Shown: positions 34,701 to 42,034 of the stretch, in pieces
Layout of the letters: every line of letters starts with the position of its first letter
How positions within the stretch are numbered: position 1 is the stretch's first letter
Assembly: GCF_034653355.1 (NCBI RefSeq)
Contig: NZ_JAYEER010000001.1
Location: 682,001-746,000, forward strand
Direction: 5' to 3'
Source of the DNA: Nitrospirillum sp034653355
Lineage (GTDB): Bacteria; Pseudomonadota; Alphaproteobacteria; Azospirillales; Azospirillaceae
Length of the DNA: 64,000 nt
Position numbers and translations under genes: made by a program
Notes under the pieces: generated by a model
The model's input: only the letters and a program-made list of their open reading frames with translations
Told to the model about the DNA's origin: nothing
The model's database searches: none

Positions 34701-35122
34701 ACTATCTGCTGGATACCAACGTGGTGTCGGAATGGGTGAAACCTCACCCTGACGCCGGCGTCATCGAATGGCTGGCCACGGCTGATGAGGATCGCCTCTA
34801 CCTCAGCGTCGCCACCCTGGCGGAACTGCGTCAAGGCGTGCAGCGATTGGCGCCGGGGCAGCGCCGAGCCCGACTGGATACATGGTTGCGGGATGACCTG
34901 CCCTTGCGTTTCGATCGCCGTGTCCTGGCCATCGACACGGCGGTGGCCGATGCCTGGGGTGCCATCGTGGCGCGCGGCCAGGCAACCGGCCGATCCATTA
35001 GCGTTATGGACGCCTTCATCGCCGCCACGGCGGAAATTCACGACCTTACATTGGTGACGCGCAACGTCGCCGATTTTGGCCTGTTGCAGCAGCCGATTTT
35101 AAATCCTTGGCGGACTGACTGA
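34697..35122 (+). CDS. PIN-domain toxin (VapC/FitB type)
   Basis: A 141-residue PIN-domain ribonuclease. Acidic active-site residues are visible as Asp6 in LLDTNVVSE, Glu in AELRQG near residue 42, Asp in DAFIAATA near residue 103 and Asp in TRNVADF near residue 122. PIN toxins of this type cleave RNA and are neutralised by the partner antitoxin. GTG start overlapping the antitoxin. Close to the FitB/VapC group that pairs with Phd-like antitoxins. Confidence 0.93.
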   Translation: MNYLLDTNVVSEWVKPHPDAGVIEWLATADEDRLYLSVATLAELRQGVQRLAPGQRRARLDTWLRDDLPLRFDRRVLAIDTAVADAWGAIVARGQATGRSISVMDAFIAATAEIHDLTLVTRNVADFGLLQQPILNPWRTD

Positions 35123-35152
35123 CAACACCTGCTGTGGCCCCCGACGAGGCCC

Positions 35153-35190
35153 TTGACTCATCGGTTCGCCATGACTTACCGTAAGTCATG
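35153..35190 (+). promoter_or_regulatory. Promoter and palindromic operator of the ArsR operon
   Basis: A perfect 10-1-10 palindrome covers 35170-35190 (left arm CATGACTTAC) and its right arm includes the ATG of the ArsR gene. TTGACT at 35153-35158 is a good -35 box about 17 bases before a weak -10. No ribosome site precedes the ATG, so the mRNA may be leaderless. Repressor binding would then block both promoter and start codon. Regulation is inferred. Confidence 0.6.
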
Positions 35191-35499
35191 TCTTACGAAC
35201 AAGCGCTGACCGCCCTGGCCGATCCTACCCGGCGGGCGGTGTTTGAGCGGTTGCGGGCGGGGCCGCAGCCGGTGGGGGAGTTGGCGCGGCATCTGCCTAT
35301 CAGCCGACCGGCGGTGTCACAGCACCTGAAGGTGCTGAAGGACGCCGGGCTGGTGACTGATCGGGCGGAAGGGACCCGCCGCATCTATCACGTCGACCCG
35401 CACGGCTTGGGCGCGTTGCGCCGCTGGCTGGACCAATTCTGGGAGACCGCGCTCGACGCCTTCGCGGCCGAAGCGGAGAGGACCGCCGACAAACCATAA
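35188..35499 (+). CDS. ArsR-family transcriptional regulator
   Basis: A 103-residue winged helix repressor with the recognition helix ISRPAVSQHLKVLKDAGLV and the wing RAEGTRRIYHV. The metal-binding ELCVCDL-type motif of metal sensors is absent, placing it with the ArsR regulators that head SRPBCC gene pairs. It is followed by exactly such a gene 15 bases later. The palindrome over its start codon is its likely target. Confidence 0.92.
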   Translation: MSYEQALTALADPTRRAVFERLRAGPQPVGELARHLPISRPAVSQHLKVLKDAGLVTDRAEGTRRIYHVDPHGLGALRRWLDQFWETALDAFAAEAERTADKP

Positions 35500-35514
35500 G
35501 AGGGAGGCACCGCC

Positions 35515-36000
35515 GTGACGCTAGCCGAACGCACCATCGCCATCGCCCCCGTGGTCAAGACCGTGACGGTGAAGGCCGGCCAAGCCCACGCCTTCACCGT
35601 CTTCACCACCCGTTTCGCCAGCTGGTGGCCGGCCACCCACCATATCGGCAAGGCGCCCCTGGCCAACGCCATCATCGAGCCCAAGGTCGACGGCCGCTGG
35701 TACGAAGTGGGTGACGATGGGTCGGAATGCGATTGGGGCCGCGTGCTGGCGTGGGAGCCGCCGGCCCGCCTGGTGCTGAGCTGGCACCTGGACGGGGATT
35801 TCCAATTCCGTACCGACACCTATTCGGAGGTGGAGGTGACCTTCACCGCCCTGGATGAGACCCTGACCCGGGTGACGCTGGAACACCGCGACCTGGAGCG
35901 CTTCGGCGCGGAGAATGGCGAGCGCCTGCGGGCCAAGGTGGGCAGCGACGGTGGCTGGGGCGGCATCCTGGACCTGTACGCGACCGCCGCCAACGGGTGA
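35515..36000 (+). CDS. SRPBCC (AHSA1-like) domain protein
   Basis: A 161-residue START-like protein of the Aha1-C/SRPBCC type, with the typical FASWWPATHHIGKAPL, a VDGRWYEVGDDG strand pair and ARLVLSWHLDGDF. These proteins bind hydrophobic ligands and are commonly paired with ArsR regulators; the ligand is unknown. GTG start with AGGGAGG upstream. Confidence 0.9.
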   Translation: MTLAERTIAIAPVVKTVTVKAGQAHAFTVFTTRFASWWPATHHIGKAPLANAIIEPKVDGRWYEVGDDGSECDWGRVLAWEPPARLVLSWHLDGDFQFRTDTYSEVEVTFTALDETLTRVTLEHRDLERFGAENGERLRAKVGSDGGWGGILDLYATAANG

Positions 36001-36032
36001 AAACGGAACGGGGGCCAAGGGGAGGAGACTCG

Positions 36033-36401
36033 ATGGGGAAGATGGTCGACCGCGCGCTGGCGGTGCTGCTGATCCTGGGCGCCGGCGGGCACACCGCCGG
36101 GTCTTTCAATGCTTATGGCAGCCAGCCCATGGTGCTGCTGTGGGCCTTGAGCGCCAGCATCCTGGTCATCCTGATCGGCGCCCTGAACCTGCTGCGCAGC
36201 ACCCGGGCGGGGGACCGGCCGCTGGCCTGGATCTGCGCCGCCGGGCTGCTGGCGTGGATGGGCTGCTGCATCGCGTTCGCCGCCATCGCCGGCACCTGGC
36301 TGGAGCCGCACGCCGCCCTCTTCCTGCTGCTGTCGGCCGGCCTGCTGGGTTTCAGCCTGCGGACCGCGCTGCGCCCCGAAGGATGGCCGCCAGCCGGCTG
36401 A
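36033..36401 (+). CDS. Small membrane protein in the ArsR operon
   Basis: A 122-residue protein with about four transmembrane helices (residues 5-25, 32-50, 60-82 and 88-106). The ATG at 36033 has an excellent GGAGG seven bases upstream and is preferred to a GTG at 35997 that overlaps the previous gene. Its 3-prime end overlaps the convergent MocR-type gene by 50 bases. Function unknown; co-transcription with the ArsR-SRPBCC pair is likely. Confidence 0.75.
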   Translation: MGKMVDRALAVLLILGAGGHTAGSFNAYGSQPMVLLWALSASILVILIGALNLLRSTRAGDRPLAWICAAGLLAWMGCCIAFAAIAGTWLEPHAALFLLLSAGLLGFSLRTALRPEGWPPAG

Positions 36402-37815
36402 CGGCCGGCGCGATGGCCTCCGCCTTCACCCCGCCATAGCCGAAAGCCAGGCCGGCGACCCCAGGCCGCAGGGCGTAGTTGGCCAAGCTTTCCACCCCGA
36501 TACCAGCGGCCAGCGCCTGGGTGGTGACGGTGTCGGCATCCACCGGCCGGCGGAAACGCGTGGCCAGGTGCAGGCCGGCCACCGCCGGCACCGGTTCCAG
36601 CAGGTCGGCGCAATGGGTGGCCAGCGCCCCCAGCAGGGCCGTGCGCCGTTCGTCATACAGGGTGCGCATGCGCCGGACGTGGCGGGCCAGGTGCCCCTCG
36701 GCCATGAAAGCGGCCAGCGCGTCCTGCTCCACCACCGGGGCGTGCCAATCGGCCACCTGCTTGGCCTTCAGCACAGGGTCCCGCGCCCAGGCGGGCACGG
36801 CGATGAACCCGAGACGCAGGCCCGGGAACAGGCTTTTGGAGAAGGTGCCGACGTAGAACACGCGGCCTTCGCCATCCAGGGTCTGCAAGGCGTCCAGCGG
36901 CCGGCCGCCGTAGCGGAACTCTCCATCGTAGTCATCCTCCACGATCACGGCGCCCGAGGCCGCGGCGTAGGCCAGCAACGCCTGGCGCCGCCGGGGCGAC
37001 AGCGGCACACCCAGGGGGAACTGGTGCGACGGCGTGACATAGACCACGGCCGCGTCCGGCGGCAGGGCGTCGACCACCAGGCCCTCCTCATCCACGGGGG
37101 TGGGATGCAGACGGGCCCCGGCCGCCAGGAAGGCGCCGCGGGCGGAGGCATAGCCCGGATCCTCCATCGCCACCACCGGCCGACCCGGCGTCACCAGCGC
37201 GCGGGCCAGCAGATCGAAGGCCTGCTGCGCCCCGGCGGTGATAACGATGTCCTCCGCCCGGCAGGCCACGGCGCGGGTGAAGGAAACATGGCCCGCCACC
37301 GCCGCCCGCAGCGACGGCCGGCCCGCCGGTTCGCGATAGCCCGGCTGGGCGCGGGCGAAAGCGCGCAAGGCCCGGATGTACAGCCGCCCCCAGATGTCGA
37401 AGGGGAAGGCGCTGGTGTCCGGCAGGCCCAAGCGGAAATTGACCGCCACCTCGGGCGGGACGGTGGGCGCGCGGGCCCCGCCAGGCGTCAGCAGGGCCGG
37501 GTTCAGGCGCACGCCCGGGGGCGGACCGGGCGGCGGCGCGCCCGCCTGGGCCTTGGGGCGCGTGTCGGCGACGAAGGTGCCGGCGCCGGTGCGGGCGACG
37601 ACGTAGCCCTCACTCAACAGCAGATCATAGACCATGACCACCGTGGTGCGGGACAGGCCCAGTTCCTGCGCCAGGGCCCGGCTGGGCGGCAGGGCCAGAC
37701 CCGGCGCCAGCCGCCCGTCCAGGATGGCGGCGCGCAACTGGTCATGCAGGGCGCGGCGGACATGGCGGGAACCGGGCGGTGGCAGCGTCAGGCCCAGTTC
37801 CAGGGCGATGGTCAT
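36352..37815 (-). CDS. MocR/PdxR-type GntR-aminotransferase regulator
   Basis: A 487-residue fusion. An N-terminal GntR winged helix (about 15-85; LHDQLRAAILDGRLAPGLAL and LAQELGLSRTTVVMVYDLL) is joined to a class I aminotransferase-like domain. The PLP lysine region reads GTFSKSLFPGLRLGF, and DDYDGEFRY is the PLP Asp/Tyr segment. MocR proteins sense PLP or amino-compounds and control a divergent gene. A long inverted repeat lies between this gene and the divergent redoxin gene. ATG at 37813-37815. Confidence 0.93.
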   Translation of the reverse strand: MTIALELGLTLPPPGSRHVRRALHDQLRAAILDGRLAPGLALPPSRALAQELGLSRTTVVMVYDLLLSEGYVVARTGAGTFVADTRPKAQAGAPPPGPPPGVRLNPALLTPGGARAPTVPPEVAVNFRLGLPDTSAFPFDIWGRLYIRALRAFARAQPGYREPAGRPSLRAAVAGHVSFTRAVACRAEDIVITAGAQQAFDLLARALVTPGRPVVAMEDPGYASARGAFLAAGARLHPTPVDEEGLVVDALPPDAAVVYVTPSHQFPLGVPLSPRRRQALLAYAAASGAVIVEDDYDGEFRYGGRPLDALQTLDGEGRVFYVGTFSKSLFPGLRLGFIAVPAWARDPVLKAKQVADWHAPVVEQDALAAFMAEGHLARHVRRMRTLYDERRTALLGALATHCADLLEPVPAVAGLHLATRFRRPVDADTVTTQALAAGIGVESLANYALRPGVAGLAFGYGGVKAEAIAPAVSRLAAILRGAARSAG

Positions 37816-37833
37816 GGGGTGTTCATGGTTCCA

Positions 37834-37883
37834 AATTGGACCACCAACAATACCATGGATCGGTTCTCGTTCATGGTCCAATT
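37834..37883. promoter_or_regulatory. Long inverted repeat in the MocR/redoxin divergent promoter
   Basis: AATTGGACCA (37834-37843) and TGGTCCAATT (37874-37883) are perfect ten-base inverted copies separated by 30 bases, that is with centres about 40 bases or four helical turns apart. CATGGT or ACCATG elements recur at 37824, 37851 and 37873. MocR proteins usually bind spaced repeats between themselves and their target gene, so this is the likely operator. Confidence 0.65.
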
Positions 37884-37927
37884 CCAGGCCATGCTGGGGG
37901 ACATCGGATTGTGAAGGAACGCCCCTG

Positions 37928-38986
37928 ATGCGCACCCTGTTCTATGCCGGCCTCCTGGCCGCCGCCCTGGCCACCACAGCCGCCGCCGACACGGCGACCG
38001 TGAGCGATGAAAGCGGCCAGGGCCGGGCGGAGGCGGCGGGCAGTGGCCTGTTGGGCCTGCCCGGCCCCGCCGCCACGCTGACCACCCTGGAAGGGAAGCG
38101 CATCGACCTGTCCGCCTACTACGGCAAGAAGCCTGTGTACCTGAAGTTCTGGGCCACCTGGTGCGTGCCCTGCCGGGAGCAGATGCCGGGCTTCGAAGCG
38201 GACTACGAGGCGTTGGGCGACAAGATGGCCATCATCGCCGTCAACACCGGCTTCAACGACAAGCCGGCGACGGTACGCGACTTCCGCCAGAAGATGGGCC
38301 TACGCATGCCGGTGGTGGTGGACGACGGTAGCCTGGCCGCCGCCCTGAACCTGCGGGTGACGCCGCAACACGTGGTCATCGGCCGCGACGGCCGCATCCT
38401 GTACGTCGGCCATCTGGCGGACGACAAATTGCACCAGGCGCTGCAGGCGGCCCTGGCGGAGGGCGGGAGTGCCGCCGGCATCGCCACCGCCCCTGGCCAT
38501 CCGCAGGAAGCGACCTATAAACCAGGCGACATCCTGCCAGGACTGACCACCAGCATCACCACCGGCCAGGCCTTCCCCGTGGGTGGCCCCAGCCGCGACG
38601 GCAAGCCGCGCGCCGTCCTGTTCTTCTCCCCCTGGTGCGAGTCCTATCTGGCCGCCAGCCGGCCGGCCATGGCGGCCGCCTGCCGCCAGGCGCGGGAGGT
38701 GGCGTCCAGCCTGGCCGACCAGGGTCAGGCCCATTGGCTGGGCGTGGCCTCGGGCCTGTGGGCTTCGGCCAAGGACCTGGCCGACTACCAGGCCAACCCC
38801 AAGACGGCGGTACCAAGCGGCCTGCCCCTGACCCTGGACGCCGATGGCCACCTGTTCCGCGCCTTCGGCGTGCGCGAGGTGCCCAGCCTGGCCATCATCG
38901 ACGCCAAGGGCCGCATCACCCGCATCATGGGGCCGGGGGAAATCACCCTGGCCACCGCCCGGCGCACCGTCGCCCAGGCCCGTTGA
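37928..38986 (+). CDS. Periplasmic double thioredoxin-domain protein (TlpA/ResA-like)
   Basis: A 352-residue secreted protein. After the signal peptide (MRTLFYAGLLAAALATTAAA) comes a TlpA/ResA-like redoxin domain with active site WCVPC (about residue 80), and then a second thioredoxin-like domain of about 150 residues in which the active-site region is only SPWCESYL and lacks the second cysteine. The first domain should reduce periplasmic disulfides; the second may bind a partner or be structural. It is divergent from the MocR-type regulator and heads a run of three genes. Confidence 0.85.
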   Translation: MRTLFYAGLLAAALATTAAADTATVSDESGQGRAEAAGSGLLGLPGPAATLTTLEGKRIDLSAYYGKKPVYLKFWATWCVPCREQMPGFEADYEALGDKMAIIAVNTGFNDKPATVRDFRQKMGLRMPVVVDDGSLAAALNLRVTPQHVVIGRDGRILYVGHLADDKLHQALQAALAEGGSAAGIATAPGHPQEATYKPGDILPGLTTSITTGQAFPVGGPSRDGKPRAVLFFSPWCESYLAASRPAMAAACRQAREVASSLADQGQAHWLGVASGLWASAKDLADYQANPKTAVPSGLPLTLDADGHLFRAFGVREVPSLAIIDAKGRITRIMGPGEITLATARRTVAQAR

Positions 38987-39008
38987 CGCGCAAACCGGAG
39001 GAAACCTC

Positions 39009-39449
39009 ATGACCAGTCTCACCGCCCATCCCATCGACGCCCTGGCCCAGGCCTGGGTTCCGCTGCGCCCCGGCCTGTCGTTCCGTCCCCTGCACTTCGC
39101 CGACGACGGCTATGACCTGCAGCTGCGGGTGGAGCCTGGCACCGTCATCCCCCGCCACCGCCACAGCGGGGAGGTTCACGCCTACACCCTGTCCGGATCG
39201 CGGGAGATCATCGAGACGGGGGAGGTCATCGGCCCCGGCGTCTTCGTCCACGAACCGGCGGGCAATGTCGACAGCTGGCGCACGGTGGGGGATGAGCCGT
39301 GCGTCATCCACATCAGCCTGACGGGGGATATCGATTATCTGGATGAGCGGGGCCACGTGATAGGGACCACCAACAGCGCCAGCGCGCGGGCCGCCTATCT
39401 GGCCTGGTGCGCCGCCCAGAGGGTCGAGCCCCACCCCGCCCTGGCCTGA
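39009..39449 (+). CDS. Cupin-domain protein (ChrR/acetylacetone-dioxygenase-like)
   Basis: A 146-residue single-domain cupin. The metal-binding motif PRHRHSGEVHAYTLSG (three His and a Glu) lies near residues 50-65; a second cupin motif is PGVFVHEPAGNV. It resembles the ChrR-type cupins and 2,4-dihydroxyacetophenone-dioxygenase-like enzymes. The start has GGAGGAAACC upstream. Placed 22 bases after the redoxin gene, so probably co-transcribed. Substrate unknown. Confidence 0.82.
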   Translation: MTSLTAHPIDALAQAWVPLRPGLSFRPLHFADDGYDLQLRVEPGTVIPRHRHSGEVHAYTLSGSREIIETGEVIGPGVFVHEPAGNVDSWRTVGDEPCVIHISLTGDIDYLDERGHVIGTTNSASARAAYLAWCAAQRVEPHPALA

Positions 39450-39462
39450 TGAAAGCATCGCC

Positions 39463-40263
39463 ATGCACGCCATCTGCGAGACCTGCGGCACCCAGTTCGC
39501 CGTCACGACGCCACCCGAGCGCTGCCCCATCTGCGAGGATGAGCGCCAATATGTCGGCTGGCGGGGCCAACGCTGGACCACCATGGACGGGCTGGCCGCC
39601 CGCCACCGCAACCGGCTGGAGCAGGATGCGGGCCTGTTGGCGCTGGGCATGACGCCGCCCTTCGCCATCGACCAGCGCGCCCTGCTGCTGCCCACCGATG
39701 CCGGCACCATCCTGTGGGAATGCGTGCCACTGGTGACGGAGGAAGGGGTGGCGGCGCTGAAGGCGCGGGGTGGCGTGGACAGGATCGTCATCTCCCATCC
39801 CCATTTCTACGCGTCCATGGTGTCGTGGAGCGAGGCGCTGGGGAATATCCCGATCCTGCTGCATGCCGCCGACCGCGACTGGGTCATGCGCCCGGCGCCG
39901 CAGGTGGAGTTCTGGGAGGGCGACCACCTGGTCCTGTCGGACGCCGTCACCCTCATCCGCTGTGGCGGGCATTTCCCCGGCAGCACCGCCCTGCACTGGC
40001 GCGACGGTCCCCGCCCCGGCGGCGCCCTGTTCCCCGGCGACGCGCTGCAGGTGGTGATGGACCGCCGGCACGTCACCTTCATGTACAGCTACCCCAACTA
40101 TCTGCCCATGACGGCGGCGGACGTGCGGGGTATCCGCGAGCGGCTGGCCGGGTGCACGTTTGAGGACGTCTACGGCTACACCTGGGGCCGCAACATCATC
40201 GGGGGCGGCCGCCAGGCGGTGGATGCCTCGTTCGACCGCTTCCTGAAACGGGTGGAGGCCTGA
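39463..40263 (+). CDS. Metallo-beta-lactamase-fold hydrolase with N-terminal zinc ribbon and altered active site
   Basis: A 266-residue protein. A short zinc-ribbon-like N-terminus (CETC and CPIC) is followed by an MBL fold. The usual HxHxDH motif is replaced by SHPHFYAS, while GGHFPGS (His) and FPGDAL (Asp) are kept. Many MBL-fold proteins with HPHFY-like motifs exist; they probably still bind one metal. It lies 13 bases after the cupin gene and probably belongs to the same transcript. Confidence 0.82.
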   Translation: MHAICETCGTQFAVTTPPERCPICEDERQYVGWRGQRWTTMDGLAARHRNRLEQDAGLLALGMTPPFAIDQRALLLPTDAGTILWECVPLVTEEGVAALKARGGVDRIVISHPHFYASMVSWSEALGNIPILLHAADRDWVMRPAPQVEFWEGDHLVLSDAVTLIRCGGHFPGSTALHWRDGPRPGGALFPGDALQVVMDRRHVTFMYSYPNYLPMTAADVRGIRERLAGCTFEDVYGYTWGRNIIGGGRQAVDASFDRFLKRVEA

Positions 40264-41691
40264 TCAGGCCTCCACCGCCACCTTGGCATGGCGGTCGACG
40301 TAGGCGCCGATATGCTGGGCCAGCGTGGCGGCCTGCATGCGGATGTCCGGCACGGCCGTCATTTCCCAGAAGGTGCCGCGCGTGACCGGACCGATGGCGT
40401 AAAGCCCGGGGACCGGCCGACCGCCGACGTCCAGCACCCGCGCCTCGGCATCCACGTCCAGACCCAGGTGCAGGGGATCGGGGCGGATGGTGCCCTGGGC
40501 CAGCAGGTCGCGCACCAGCGGGTCGGTCACCCGCAGGATGTCACAGGCCGGGCCGGAACAGTTGATGACCTGGTCGACCGGGAAGGTGATGTCGCCGTCC
40601 TCGTTCCGGGGGCGGTAGGTCACGCGCACCCGGCCCTGCAGGGCGTCGGGCACCTCCTCGATGGACTGCAGCCGGCCGGCGGTGACGATCAGCGCGCCCG
40701 TGGCCTGCAAGGCCGTCAGCTGGGTGGCGACGGCCGGCGCCAAGCGGTGACGGTGCACGTCCCACCAGGGACGCAGGTGGCGCAGGAAGCGCTTCTTCTC
40801 CCCCAGCGGCAGGGCCTGCCAATAGGCCACCGTGCGCGGGCGCAGGCTGTCGATCACCGGCTGCCAGGCGCGCCCGGCCGCCTGTTCCTGCCGCACCAGC
40901 CGGCGCACATGGGCCAGCGCGCGGGAGAGGGAGGTGGGCATGTCCGGTGGCGGCGGCACGACATGGGGCACGGCATCGGTGTGCCGGCGGGGCAGCAGGC
41001 CACGGCGCGACAGCGCCACGATCTGCCCCTGGTGGCCGCGCGCCCGCAGGGACAGCACCGTGTCGACCATGGTCAGCCCGGTGCCCACCACCAGCACGCT
41101 GTCGCGCACGCCGATATCCCGCGCCACGCTGGGCGCCCAGGGGTCGGGGTGGAAACGGCTGGACCGGAAAAAGGCGCCGTCGAACAGGAGCGGCGGCTGC
41201 GGCGGGAAATTGCCGATCGCCAGCACGGCCGCATCCAGCTTGTATTCCCGGCCCACGTCCAGGCGCACCACCATGCGCCCGCCCTCCTGCCGCAGGGCCA
41301 CCGCCGTGTCCGGCACCAGGATGAGGCGACCGGCGGAGCGTGACTGCTTGGCGGCGTCCGAGATCAGCTTTTGCAGGTAATGGCCGTAGGTCTGGCGCGC
41401 GACGAAGCTGGCGGGGCCGGCCCCGGCCGCCCCCGGCACCGCATCGCCCTGCTGGCGCAACCAGGCCAGGAAATGCTCCGGCTGGTCGGGAAACGCGCTC
41501 ATGTTCCCGGCCCGGACGTTCAGCAGGTGGGCGGGATTGCCGGTGGCGTAGGCCAGCCCCCGGCCGAAGTCGGAGGCGCGTTCGATCAACAGGATGCGGG
41601 GACAGTCGGCCCCGCGGGAAAGGAGGTGCAAGGCCAGCAAAGAACCGCTGAAGCCCGCGCCGATGATGGCGATGGTCGGCCGTGTCGTCAT
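40264..41691 (-). CDS. FAD/NAD(P)-dependent oxidoreductase
   Basis: A 475-residue flavoprotein of the FAD-NAD(P)-binding (NAD_binding_9) type. The FAD motif IAIIGAGFSGSLLALHLL is at the N-terminus, a second nucleotide-binding motif VLVVGTGLTMVD is near residue 200, and a C-terminal ATG-type motif VPGLYAIGPVTRGTFWE is present. A siderophore- or hydroxylase-like monooxygenase function is possible but not proven. The gene is convergent with the MBL-fold gene and divergent from the TonB receptor. ATG at 41689-41691; the frame extends 12 codons upstream. Confidence 0.85.
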   Translation of the reverse strand: MTTRPTIAIIGAGFSGSLLALHLLSRGADCPRILLIERASDFGRGLAYATGNPAHLLNVRAGNMSAFPDQPEHFLAWLRQQGDAVPGAAGAGPASFVARQTYGHYLQKLISDAAKQSRSAGRLILVPDTAVALRQEGGRMVVRLDVGREYKLDAAVLAIGNFPPQPPLLFDGAFFRSSRFHPDPWAPSVARDIGVRDSVLVVGTGLTMVDTVLSLRARGHQGQIVALSRRGLLPRRHTDAVPHVVPPPPDMPTSLSRALAHVRRLVRQEQAAGRAWQPVIDSLRPRTVAYWQALPLGEKKRFLRHLRPWWDVHRHRLAPAVATQLTALQATGALIVTAGRLQSIEEVPDALQGRVRVTYRPRNEDGDITFPVDQVINCSGPACDILRVTDPLVRDLLAQGTIRPDPLHLGLDVDAEARVLDVGGRPVPGLYAIGPVTRGTFWEMTAVPDIRMQAATLAQHIGAYVDRHAKVAVEA

Positions 41692-42034
41692 GGGTGTTCC
41701 TACCCGGCGCCGGTGGGGTGAGCCCAAGGGGCCGCAAATTGATCCCCATGCTCAATGGCGTCCACCCCCGCTGTCAAGCGACGTTTGGCTTACATACCAC
41801 ATTGGTGGTAGCGTGAAATAGAATGGGCGATAGACCAGTCAAACGGCAAGCGATCTATACAATTCTGGCATGGCTCCCCCGCCGCGCCCCGTTCCAGGCC
41901 GACGCTTGCGAGACTGCGACGATCTGCGTCATGCTCTCGTCGTATGTTGAATAAAAATATGAACACAAAAAAAACGTTGTTCCTGTCCGTCCTCCTGATG
42001 GCGGGCGGGACAACCCATTGGGAGCCTTTCATCC
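41692..42034. promoter_or_regulatory. 343-base intergenic region with a TACCAC inverted repeat
   Basis: This stretch has no convincing gene and becomes AT-rich near 41940-41990. TACCAC-ATTG-GTGGTA (41795-41810) is a perfect 6-4-6 inverted repeat that could be a repressor site for the divergent FAD oxidoreductase or the TonB receptor. An open frame from 41944 overlaps the receptor start and has no protein-like continuation. Confidence 0.45.
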
